Of a DNA stretch of 7,108 nt, positions 1 through 5,849 are shown one piece after another. Under the pieces are notes generated by a model, which was given only the letters and a program-made list of their open reading frames with translations, had not been told where the DNA came from and ran no database searches. A program made the translations under genes and the position numbers. Source of the DNA: JAHCHG01 sp038246645 (GTDB lineage: Bacteria; Acidobacteriota; Blastocatellia; Pyrinomonadales; Pyrinomonadaceae); assembly GCA_038246645.1 (NCBI GenBank), contig JBBRVS010000255.1, positions 1 through 7,108 of the forward strand, given 5' to 3'. Within the stretch, counting starts at the first letter, position 1. Every line of letters starts with the position of its first letter.

Positions 1-761
1 GCACCGAGCAGGAAGATTGGGTTTCGGTGACAAAAGGAAATACGAAAGTGCTGATTCATTATCCGAATCAAGCGGCTGATAAATACAATTCGGTCTTGAT
101 GGACGGATTGAAAAATGCGTGGGACATATTGGTTGCGCCGAGATACAGTTCGGCTTCCAATATGCAGTTCCGACCGCTCACCGGCTGGCAGTCAATTGAA
201 TTTGCCGAAGCCGAGATGGTCGAAAAAGGAACGGGCAAAGCGGTTTATATTGTATTATTCAAAATGGGTTATTCCAACGGCAGCGGCAGATATTTGGAAT
301 TTATCACGCCGAACAAAAGAGCTTTTGAAGAAGAATTCGGTGCGTATAGCGGAAAGACTTACGGCTGGGAAAAGATGGAAAAGATGGCGACTTATAATAA
401 ATTCGCCGTTGCGCCGTCGGATTTGAAAGGCAGTTGGACAAATAAGTTTTCGGGAATGATTCAATACGCCAATATTTATACGGGAGCCGATGCCGGTGCC
501 GACACACAGGCTTCGGCTGAAAATTTTGAGTTCGGCGCGGGAAACACTTACAAATGGGATTTGGGCGTGGCGAGTGGAATGGTCGGCAATATCAAATTTC
601 AAAGCGTCAAATCAAGCGGCAAATTTTCCGTGCCGAATAATTGGCAGGTAACTTTTTCAAGCATCGAAGGCAAACCGCGCACCTTTAACGCATCATTTGC
701 CGCCGTCAAAGGCGCGAGAATCTTGTGGCTCGACAGCACGGCTTTCGGAAAAGTTGAATAA
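1..761 (+). CDS. Lipocalin-like secreted/hypothetical protein, 5'-truncated
   Basis: The reading frame is open to the left edge (first full codon at 3), so the gene begins outside the window; about 252 C-terminal residues are visible, ending at TAA 759-761. A GTG at 27 is only an internal candidate start: the preceding codons (TEQEDWVS) look like normal protein and flow into the following strand 'KVLIHYP'. Aromatic- and glycine-rich beta-strand patterns, the segment 'YNKFAVAPSDLKGSW', and the C-terminal run of strands ending 'GARILWLDS' resemble a family of lipocalin-like beta-barrel proteins seen in Acidobacteriota and Bacteroidota. There, a conserved 'NRFAVAP.DL.GTW' segment precedes the barrel and a 'GGRILYLD' type strand closes it. 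No catalytic motif is visible and function is unknown. An N-terminal signal peptide would be expected upstream but cannot be seen. Coding status is fairly sure; the family name is from recalled resemblance. Confidence 0.8.
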   Translation, partial: TEQEDWVSVTKGNTKVLIHYPNQAADKYNSVLMDGLKNAWDILVAPRYSSASNMQFRPLTGWQSIEFAEAEMVEKGTGKAVYIVLFKMGYSNGSGRYLEFITPNKRAFEEEFGAYSGKTYGWEKMEKMATYNKFAVAPSDLKGSWTNKFSGMIQYANIYTGADAGADTQASAENFEFGAGNTYKWDLGVASGMVGNIKFQSVKSSGKFSVPNNWQVTFSSIEGKPRTFNASFAAVKGARILWLDSTAFGKVE

Positions 762-959
762 TGTACACTTTGTCAAAACCATTAAAAATAAGCAGGTGAG
801 CAAAAGTTTTAAGATATTATGAAAATTCTAAAAATCCCTTTAAACATCAGATTTAAGAGAGTTTAAGAGTTTTCTGACATTATCCATTATCCATTTTTAA
901 TTATCAATTGGTGCTTAGCAACTTTAAGTTGTCGGTGATTTCTATAAAATCCTATAATT
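762..959. other. AT-rich intergenic gap between lipocalin-like and propeller genes
   Basis: These 198 bases contain no convincing gene. Visible details are a tandem octamer TTTAAGAG at 852-859 and 862-869 (10-bp period), a run of related TCCATTA/TCCATTT words at about 882-895, and a short inverted repeat CAACT/AGTTG at 919-931. No hairpin followed by a T-run is visible after the upstream stop, so I cannot place a terminator for the first gene. Confidence 0.5.
929..958 (+). promoter_or_regulatory. Possible promoter elements just before the propeller gene
   Basis: TATAAT at 953-958 is a perfect -10 word, with TTGTCG (929-934) 18 bp upstream as a 4/6 -35. It ends one base before the ATG at 960, however, so transcription would start inside the gene. 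A second -10-like word, TATAAA at 943-948, would put the start at about 955, giving an almost leaderless message; that fits the absence of a Shine-Dalgarno sequence before 960. The region is AT-rich, so chance matches are easy and confidence is low. Confidence 0.25.
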
Positions 960-2561
960 ATGAGTAAATTAAAAAATATCATTTTGACGGTTCTGTTTTT
1001 GACGTTTATTTCAAGCATTTCATACGCCCAAACTCCGAAACGCTCCGTTCTTGACGGCATATTTTCTGCGCCGCCGGGCACAACGGTTGTTTTGCAAAAA
1101 GACGGTAAGGAAGAGCTTTCGCTCACCGCATCGAGCGACGGAAACGCCGATTTTTCGAGCAATTCGTTCAAATTTCCAAACTCATATCTTGACGGCACGC
1201 CTTACACACTCGCCGTGAAAAGCGCGTCGGCAGGTCAAACCTGCAAAGTTGAAAAAGGTGCCAGAGGAACTATCGGTTCGAGTCCCGGTTTCGTGCGTGT
1301 CGGCTGTGATTACACTTACGAACTTCTCAGCCGCAGCACCGACAACACCAAATTCGGCACATTTTACGAAAGCTCCGCGCCGGTTGTCGGTGGTGATTTT
1401 GCCGAAGAAGGTCGCTATGTCGCATTTGTCTCTTCCGCCGTCGGGCTTGGCAATTCGCTTGGCAAAAAACGCCAGATTTTCTGGCGCGACCGCAATTCGG
1501 GTGAAACAAAGCTCGTCAGCACCGGTATGAACAATGCAGAAGGAAACGGCGACAGTTTTGCGCCTTCAATTTCAGCCGACGGACAATCGGTCGCCTTCGA
1601 ATCATATGCGACCAACCTCGTACCGATTGACACAAACAATGTTCGCGACATATTTGTCTGGAACGCCCGAACAAATACCGTGACCGCCGTCAGCACCGGC
1701 GCGGGCGAAAGCGAAACAAACTCCGAAAGTTTCGAGCCGGTGATCTCGGGCGACGGAAGTTTGGTCGCGTTTTCTTCCGGCGCAAGCAATCTTGCATCGG
1801 GCGTGAGCGGCATAGATACCGTCAACGTCTATCTCAAACGCGTCGGCAGCGGACAATCGCCGATTCTCCTCAGCTCCGACCCGAAAACGAAAAAAGGTGT
1901 CGGCGGCTCGAAGCCCTCGATTTCCGATGACGGTTCGAAAGTCGCGTTTTATTCATTCGCTTCAACGCTCGTTGAAAACGATAAAAACGGTCTGTGGGAC
2001 ATCTTTTTATACGATTCGAGCAATCCGAAATTGAAAAGGCTGAGCCTGACGGGCAGTGGAACCGAACGCGATCAGGGTACGGAAAGCGCGAGCCGCGTCG
2101 TCGCCCCGTCAATTTCGGGTAACGGTAATTTTGTCGCGTTTGCGACGACCGCGACGAATATGGTTTCCGGCGATACGAATAAATTTCAGGACGTTTTCGT
2201 CGTCAACGTCGGATCGGGCGAAGTCCGGCGCGTCAGCACCGGCGCGGACGCTGTTCAGGGAAACGGTGACAGTCCGATTACGCAGGGCGAAAAAGTCGCC
2301 ATCTCATTTGACGGCAGTCTGGTTGCCTTTTCGACGAAAGCCGCAAATCTCGGCGGCGATATTATTTTGAAAAATGTTGCGGACGGGAAAACACGCGTTA
2401 TTGCGGCGGATCAAAGACAGGGTGTCGGTATTCCGGCAATCTCGCGAAACGGCGGTTATGTGGTCTTCGGCTCCGGAACGCGTTTGGACGGCAGGTATCA
2501 ATCAACCGGAATTTTTGCCGGATTTACCGGAATTACCCGCTGCCGTTTTTGTAACCGGTAA
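960..2561 (+). CDS. Secreted PD40/TolB-like beta-propeller protein
   Basis: A 533-residue protein, predicted exported. Residues 1-23 form a Sec signal peptide: positive start (MSKLK), hydrophobic core (IILTVLFLTFISS), likely cleavage after SYA. Residues about 28-118 look like an Ig-like beta domain of the type 'TTVVLQ..G...L.LTA...F.F....LDGT.Y.LAV....GQTC', with Cys94 and Cys116 placed as in relatives and possibly disulfide-bonded. From about 145 to 515 there are six or seven propeller blades with the recurring pattern 'S.DG..VAF.S.A.NLV..DTN...DIFV......V..VSTG' (blades near 146, 202, 261, 319, 382, 448 and 492). The 11-bp word GTCAGCACCGG, encoding VSTG, recurs at 1515-1525, 1689-1699 and 2232-2242, showing the internal repetition. 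Such propellers usually act as periplasmic or extracellular binding scaffolds; no ligand can be named. The ATG is chosen because it gives the complete signal peptide, though no clear ribosome site precedes it. The C-terminus ends in 'CRFCNR'. Confidence 0.9.
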   Translation: MSKLKNIILTVLFLTFISSISYAQTPKRSVLDGIFSAPPGTTVVLQKDGKEELSLTASSDGNADFSSNSFKFPNSYLDGTPYTLAVKSASAGQTCKVEKGARGTIGSSPGFVRVGCDYTYELLSRSTDNTKFGTFYESSAPVVGGDFAEEGRYVAFVSSAVGLGNSLGKKRQIFWRDRNSGETKLVSTGMNNAEGNGDSFAPSISADGQSVAFESYATNLVPIDTNNVRDIFVWNARTNTVTAVSTGAGESETNSESFEPVISGDGSLVAFSSGASNLASGVSGIDTVNVYLKRVGSGQSPILLSSDPKTKKGVGGSKPSISDDGSKVAFYSFASTLVENDKNGLWDIFLYDSSNPKLKRLSLTGSGTERDQGTESASRVVAPSISGNGNFVAFATTATNMVSGDTNKFQDVFVVNVGSGEVRRVSTGADAVQGNGDSPITQGEKVAISFDGSLVAFSTKAANLGGDIILKNVADGKTRVIAADQRQGVGIPAISRNGGYVVFGSGTRLDGRYQSTGIFAGFTGITRCRFCNR

Positions 2562-2820
2562 TAGCTTTTGCGAAAAGATCAACCGGAGCGAACTTTTTTG
2601 CGATAAAATTTGCGCCCTTTAGCGGTAAAAACTTAAAAGGTTTAACCGCTAAAGGGCGCAAATTTTAAGTGCATTTTTTTTAATTAAATTTCTCTTTTTG
2701 ATTCGCATCTATGAAAGTTTTGTAATACCAAAAGACTTATTTTTCGATGTTCGTCGCTTTTTCTTGCCAAGTTACTTCCAAACCTAATTTTAATAAAATT
2801 CATAATTTTCACAACATTAT
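2562..2820. other. Gene-free AT-rich intergenic region
   Basis: No plausible gene on either strand. It holds the long hairpin at 2604-2667, an eight-T run at 2674-2681, and an AT-only palindrome (aatttta-a-taaaatt) at 2786-2800. Apart from the hairpin it is clearly more AT-rich than the genes on either side. It separates the propeller gene from the regulated cluster and could mark the edge of an inserted block, although no integrase, direct repeat or transposase supports that. Confidence 0.6.
2604..2667. repeat. Perfect 23-bp inverted repeat (large hairpin), possible terminator or dispersed repeat
   Basis: Bases 2604-2626 are the exact reverse complement of 2645-2667, with an 18-base centre. 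Each arm contains the core TTTGCGCCCTTTAGCGGT or its complement. It lies 42 bases after the propeller stop codon. An eight-T run follows at 2674-2681, six bases past the stem, so it may end transcription from the left gene, although a classical intrinsic terminator has a shorter stem directly abutting the T-run. The core 'ACCGCTAAAGGGCGCAAA' also resembles 'accgctaaggacgcaaag'-type palindromic words I associate with repeated intergenic elements in Acidobacteriota. The symmetry is certain; the role is inference. Confidence 0.7.
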
Positions 2821-2849
2821 TTGACAATCCGTTTTAGTTAGTGTAAAAA
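2821..2849 (+). promoter_or_regulatory. Promoter for the Nudix regulator cluster
   Basis: A perfect -35 hexamer TTGACA (2821-2826) is followed, after a 17-bp spacer, by TAAAAA (2844-2849), a 4/6 match to the -10 consensus. This predicts a transcription start near 2856 and a leader of about 70 bases. The -10 lies inside the first GT-N7-AC operator and the predicted start inside the second repeat block, an arrangement typical of a repressible promoter. Assigned from spacing and sequence only. Confidence 0.55.
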
Positions 2850-2858
2850 TGACAATAA
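2838..2858. promoter_or_regulatory. Putative NrtR-type operator, site 1
   Basis: A 21-bp imperfect palindrome, TTAGTGT-N7-ACAATAA, whose arms match at 6 of 7 positions. Its centre AAAAATG gives the core GT-N7-AC, which I recall as the conserved core of NrtR-family operators. It covers the -10 element of the promoter at 2821-2849. It shares the 13-bp word TGTAAAAATGACA with site 2, exactly 23 bp downstream. It lies 69 bp before the start of an NrtR-like gene, which favours autoregulation. Confidence 0.65.
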
Positions 2859-2889
2859 GGTTAATGTAAAAATGACATTAACCTTATTG
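2853..2889. promoter_or_regulatory. Putative NrtR-type operator, site 2, within a 15-bp-arm palindrome
   Basis: Bases 2853-2867 and 2875-2889 are perfect reverse complements around the 7-base centre AAAAATG. The inner 21 bp (2861-2881) read TTAATGT-N7-ACATTAA, the same GT-N7-AC core as site 1 but with perfect arms. Because it lies downstream of the predicted transcription start, it would also appear in the mRNA leader as a 15-bp stem with a 7-nt loop, upstream of the GAGGGA ribosome site at about 2907-2912. It could therefore act as DNA operator, RNA structure, or both. DNA operator is favoured because the 13-bp core is duplicated at site 1. Confidence 0.7.
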
Positions 2890-2927
2890 GTCGAAATAAA
2901 ATCTAAGAGGGAAGAGACAAACCGGGA

Positions 2928-3689
2928 ATGGCAAATTCAAAGCAGCTGACAAAAAATGAAGAGGAAGTTTTCGGGCGTTTTCGCCTGACGGTAGATTGCG
3001 TGGTTTTCGGACTCGATTTTTCGTCAAGCAGTCTCAAATTAGTTCTGGTCAGACGCGGTGAAGAGCCGTTTAAGGATTGCTGGTCGCTTCCCGGCGGTTT
3101 TGTTTACGGAATGGAAGAAACCCGGGCGGCGGCGCAGCGAATTCTTGCAAAGAAAACCGGACTCGGTGATGTTTTTCTCGAACAACTCTACACATTTGAC
3201 GCATTGAAACGCGACGAGCGTGCCGGAAGCGGACTCAACAAGGATGTTGACCGGATCATTTCGGTCGCTTATTTCGCACTGGTTTCGCCGGCGCAGCACC
3301 GGGTTGAGCAGACCGGCGGCGGAAATGCGACCGATGCAACCTGGTTTGCGGTTGATGATCTCTCAGAACTCGATTGTTTGAGTTTCGACCACGAATTAAT
3401 AATCGAAACGGCGGTTAATCGTTTGCGCGGAAAACTTTCTTACGTTCCGATCGGATTTGAACTGCTCGAACGTAAATTCACCTTAAAAGAATTGCAGCGA
3501 GTTTATGAAATTGTTTTGGGTCATAATCTCGACAGCAGTAATTTTCGGAGGCGTGCGCTGCGGATGAAAATCCTGGAACCGCTTGAAGAAAAACAGGAAA
3601 GCGTCGCGCACCGACCGGCACAACTTTACCGGTTTAACGAAAAGCGATACCGCGAATTGGTCGAAAAAGGGTTTGATTTCGAGCTTTAG
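2928..3689 (+). CDS. NrtR-like transcriptional regulator (degenerate Nudix domain + winged helix)
   Basis: A 253-residue protein. Residues about 20-165 are a Nudix fold: 'LTVDCVVFGLD', then LPGG (54-57) and the Nudix box at 57-79. The box expects G-x5-E-x7-R-E-U-x-E-E-x-G-U. G57, E63, R71, L73, G78 and L79 are kept, but the three metal-binding glutamates at 72, 75 and 76 are I, K and K, so hydrolase activity is very unlikely. The following 'EQLYTFDALKRD' and 'RIISVAYFALV' are typical of the NrtR/AraR-type regulator branch. Residues about 171-236 ('FELLERKFTLKELQRVYE', 'NFRRRALRM', 'RPAQLYRF') are the winged-helix DNA-binding domain. Known relatives sense ADP-ribose or NAD-related ligands, or sugars, and repress NAD or sugar genes. 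A GAGGGA ribosome site lies 15 bases before the ATG. It is the first gene of a + strand cluster and is preceded by twin operators, so autoregulation is likely. Confidence 0.92.
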   Translation: MANSKQLTKNEEEVFGRFRLTVDCVVFGLDFSSSSLKLVLVRRGEEPFKDCWSLPGGFVYGMEETRAAAQRILAKKTGLGDVFLEQLYTFDALKRDERAGSGLNKDVDRIISVAYFALVSPAQHRVEQTGGGNATDATWFAVDDLSELDCLSFDHELIIETAVNRLRGKLSYVPIGFELLERKFTLKELQRVYEIVLGHNLDSSNFRRRALRMKILEPLEEKQESVAHRPAQLYRFNEKRYRELVEKGFDFEL

Positions 3690-3719
3690 AAAAGCCGGAT
3701 AATTTTTTGGAAAAAAGTG

Positions 3720-4772
3720 ATGAAAACAAAAAGCGAAAAAGTGAATTTAAGCGGCGGGCAAATTCTGGCAATAAATAAAAACGCGCCCGAAAAGCTTTTT
3801 TCCGGCGATTTTACAGCCGCAAAAATGGAATATTACGCGCTGAGCCGTGTCTGGCATCCCGACCGAAATTCAAACCGCGAGGCAACCGTCGTTTTTCAGC
3901 ATATCACCGAACTTTACCGGACAGCGCGCGAATTAATCAAAACAAAGAGCTGGAACGGAGCAGGGATTTTGGAACTGTCGGCAGAACGAAGCAGGGCGCG
4001 GAAACTCGAATATTTTAAAAGACGGCGTTTTGAATTGGGCGAGATATATCTGGGCGAATCGGAAGTCGCGTTTGCCGTCGAGCGGCAATTTGCGGATTTA
4101 TTTGAAAACGCCAAAAGGCAAATGGAGAACTTTCGGTTTGCCAATGATTCGATGCGAAAAGAGATGGCACGATTCTTGCCCGCCAAACCGGAATATTTTG
4201 CCGCGCCGGAGCGTTTGTTTATGGTTTTACCGAAACCGGCGGATATGATTTTGCTGGAAGATCTGCTTGATTATTTAGGCGGCGCGATTGATGCGCGGCA
4301 CGTCGGCTGGATCGAAAACAGACTTTATAATCTCGCCTGTTATTTCGAATACGCCGGAGTGGTTCATCAAGACATCAGCCCGCGCACCGTTTTCGTATCG
4401 CCGAAATTTCACGCCGCAGTGCTGCTCGGCGGCTGGTGGTATGCGCGCCCGGCAGGCGAAAAAATCAAGGCGTTGCCGAACCGGACGATCAAAATTGCGC
4501 CGCCCGATGTTCTGCGCCGGAAACAAGCCGACGCGCGGGTTGATCTGGAATTGATTCGCCGCACCGGGCGCGAAATGCTCGGAGCGAAAACGGACGCACA
4601 ACTGAAAACGGATGAGAAAATTCCGCCGGCGATGGCGCGTTGGTTTAACGGTGCGACGAGCGGCTCGGCAGTAACCGATTACGAATTATGGAACAATGTT
4701 TTGGAGATGGATTTCGGTAAACCGCGTTTTGTCCGGCTCGAAGCCCGACCGGAAGCGATTTACGGTGGTTAG
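3720..4772 (+). CDS. J-domain protein fused to a pseudokinase-like domain
   Basis: A 350-residue protein beginning 30 bases after the regulator stop. ATG 3720 is preferred over the adjacent GTG 3717; a weak GGAAAA lies upstream. Residues about 20-74 form a J-domain: a helix 'FTAAKMEYYALSRVW', the HPD motif at 46-48 that stimulates DnaK/Hsp70 ATPase, and 'VVFQHITELYRTARELI'. There is no Gly/Phe linker or zinc finger, so it is not classical DnaJ. Residues about 105-290 follow the layout of a protein-kinase fold: 'LGEIYLGESEVAFAV' as N-lobe strands, 'GVVHQDISPRTVFV' as a catalytic loop (HQD at 216-218, with T at 223 where Asn is expected), 'HAAVLLGGWWYA' where DFG should be (metal Asp missing), then 'APPDVL' and 'DARVDLELIRRTGREML' matching the APE to alpha-F region. 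The loss of Asn and DFG predicts a pseudokinase or non-canonical nucleotide binder. It probably links Hsp70 to the partners encoded alongside. The J-domain is firm; the kinase-like assignment is moderate. Confidence 0.85.
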   Translation: MKTKSEKVNLSGGQILAINKNAPEKLFSGDFTAAKMEYYALSRVWHPDRNSNREATVVFQHITELYRTARELIKTKSWNGAGILELSAERSRARKLEYFKRRRFELGEIYLGESEVAFAVERQFADLFENAKRQMENFRFANDSMRKEMARFLPAKPEYFAAPERLFMVLPKPADMILLEDLLDYLGGAIDARHVGWIENRLYNLACYFEYAGVVHQDISPRTVFVSPKFHAAVLLGGWWYARPAGEKIKALPNRTIKIAPPDVLRRKQADARVDLELIRRTGREMLGAKTDAQLKTDEKIPPAMARWFNGATSGSAVTDYELWNNVLEMDFGKPRFVRLEARPEAIYGG

Positions 4773-4826
4773 AAACAAAAGAAGTCAGCAAATTTTAGAA
4801 AAAAACAATCTGAAAAATGATTAAAA

Positions 4827-4832
4827 AAGGAG
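4827..4832 (+). promoter_or_regulatory. Strong ribosome binding site before the VWA gene
   Basis: AAGGAG lies 8 bases before ATG 4841, the best Shine-Dalgarno match in the window. It fixes the start of the VWA protein and suggests that this gene is translated more strongly than its upstream neighbours. Confidence 0.75.
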
Positions 4833-4840
4833 AATAAATT

Positions 4841-5770
4841 ATGGGATACGCAAGATGGAGCGCCAGCGATTGGAAGGATTATGCCGGTGCGACGGCAGGA
4901 AAAGCGACCGACGAAATTTTTACGTCGCGCGGATTAAAGGATGAATTCGATCCGGCGAAAATTTCTCTTCGGGAATCGAGAGATTCGGATATAAATCCGA
5001 ACTCGAACGCCATTATTATTGCCTGCGACGTGACGGGTTCGATGGGATCTCTGGCGGATAATCTGGTGCGAAAAGGAATCGGCACGGCATTCGAGGAAAT
5101 TTTGAAACGTCTGCCGGTCAGCGATCCGCATCTGATGGTGATGGGCATCGGCGATGTTCGATTTGACAGTGCGCCGCTGCAAGCCACGCAGTTTGAAGCC
5201 GATATCAGAATCGCCGCGCAGCTCGAAGAAATTTTTATCGAACACGGCGGCGGCGGCAACAGTTGGGAGTCATATAATTTGCCGTGGTATTTCGCCGCGC
5301 AGAAAACTTCGATTGATTGTCTGGAAAAACGCGGCAAAAAAGGCTATCTGTTCACGGTCGGCGATGAGCAGGTTCCCGAAGATCTGACCAGAGAAGACGT
5401 CAAACGGGCAATAGGTCTCGATTTGCAGATGGAGCAGATCGCCAACCGCGATCTGCTGACGATGGTCGGACGTTATTATGAAGTGTTTCATTTAATGGTC
5501 GAAGAAGGTTCGCATTACCGGAGTTGCGGTGAAGCCGTCCGGCGCGGCTGGACGGCTTTGCTCGGTCAAAATGCGATTCCGCTTGCCGATCACACGAAAC
5601 TTTCCGAAGTCATCGTTTCGACAATCGAAGTCGCCGAAGGACGCGACAAAGATGCGGTGGCAAAAAGCTGGGACGGCGATACTTCGCTGGTCGTTGCCCG
5701 CGCGGTCAGCAATCTGAATTCAAATCTGACGCGTTCGGCGAGCGGCGGAAGCGGTGTTGTCCGTTTCTAA
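4841..5770 (+). CDS. von Willebrand factor A (VWA) domain protein
   Basis: A 309-residue cytoplasmic protein with no signal peptide or membrane segment. It opens with a distinctive 'MGYARWSASDWKDYA' that precedes the domain. The VWA domain spans about residues 55-220: strand 'NAIIIACDVTGSMG' carries the MIDAS metal motif DxTGS (D63, T65, S67), then a helix 'NLVRKGIGTAFEEIL', strand 'HLMVMGIGDVRFDS' (D105), the glycine loop 'HGGGGNSWESY' (135-145), and strand 'GYLFTVGDEQVPEDL' with D175. An intact MIDAS implies divalent metal-dependent binding of a partner protein. The C-terminus turns Ser/Gly-rich ('RSASGGSG'), possibly a flexible tail. It starts 68 bases after the J-domain/pseudokinase gene on the same strand, consistent with an operon. 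In other systems VWA proteins act as assembly scaffolds with ATPases or chaperones; here the J-protein is the obvious candidate partner, which is inference. Confidence 0.9.
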   Translation: MGYARWSASDWKDYAGATAGKATDEIFTSRGLKDEFDPAKISLRESRDSDINPNSNAIIIACDVTGSMGSLADNLVRKGIGTAFEEILKRLPVSDPHLMVMGIGDVRFDSAPLQATQFEADIRIAAQLEEIFIEHGGGGNSWESYNLPWYFAAQKTSIDCLEKRGKKGYLFTVGDEQVPEDLTREDVKRAIGLDLQMEQIANRDLLTMVGRYYEVFHLMVEEGSHYRSCGEAVRRGWTALLGQNAIPLADHTKLSEVIVSTIEVAEGRDKDAVAKSWDGDTSLVVARAVSNLNSNLTRSASGGSGVVRF

Positions 5771-5783
5771 TTCCGAAATGAGA

Positions 5784-5836
5784 AGGCGGAGAACTTATTG
5801 GCTCGTCAGCAAGAATAACCGATAAGTTCTCTGTTT
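5784..5836 (+). promoter_or_regulatory. Hairpin between the VWA and PurA-like genes
   Basis: Bases 5789-5798 (GAGAACTTAT) and 5822-5831 are perfect complements. Allowing one G-U pair, the stem grows to 13 bp (5789-5801 with 5819-5831), and with further wobbles outward it reaches 5784/5836; the loop is 17 nt. It starts 13 bases after the VWA stop. No T-run follows, so it is not a normal intrinsic terminator. It ends just before the GGTGAG ribosome site of the next gene, so it could tune that gene's translation, stabilise or process the mRNA, or partially attenuate transcription. Confidence 0.6.
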
Positions 5837-5838
5837 CC

Positions 5839-5844
5839 GGTGAG
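5839..5844 (+). promoter_or_regulatory. Ribosome binding site of the PurA-like gene, with a two-codon upstream reading frame
   Basis: GGTGAG lies 5 bases before ATG 5850. An in-frame TGA at 5841-5843 makes ATG 5850 the first possible start. Another ATG at 5845 opens a minimal frame (ATG CGA TGA, 5845-5853) that overlaps the true start codon by three bases, which could support reinitiation or could be chance. Confidence 0.5.
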
Positions 5845-5849
5845 ATGCG

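Noticed and set aside
27..29. GTG as the start of the first gene
   Set aside because: The frame is open to the window edge and the upstream codons read as continuous protein, so the gene is more likely truncated by the window.
255..602. Minus-strand open frame of 115 codons opposite the lipocalin-like gene
   Set aside because: Its composition (Arg/Ser/Phe-rich, no motif) is typical of an antisense shadow, and the + strand frame shows clear protein features over the same bases.
1415..1825. Minus-strand open frame of 136 codons inside the propeller gene
   Set aside because: It mirrors the repetitive propeller codons; there is no ribosome site and no recognisable domain, and the + strand encodes well-formed blades.
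2786..2800. AT-only palindrome aatttta-a-taaaatt as an operator
   Set aside because: Such palindromes are common by chance in AT-rich DNA, and it shares no core with the GT-N7-AC sites.
3717..3719. GTG as the start of the J-domain gene
   Set aside because: The directly following ATG at 3720 is the more usual start and the spacing from GGAAAA is equally acceptable; the difference is one residue.
4879..5337. Minus-strand open frame of 152 codons opposite the VWA domain
   Set aside because: The + strand carries the MIDAS motif and a strong ribosome site; the reverse frame has no motif.
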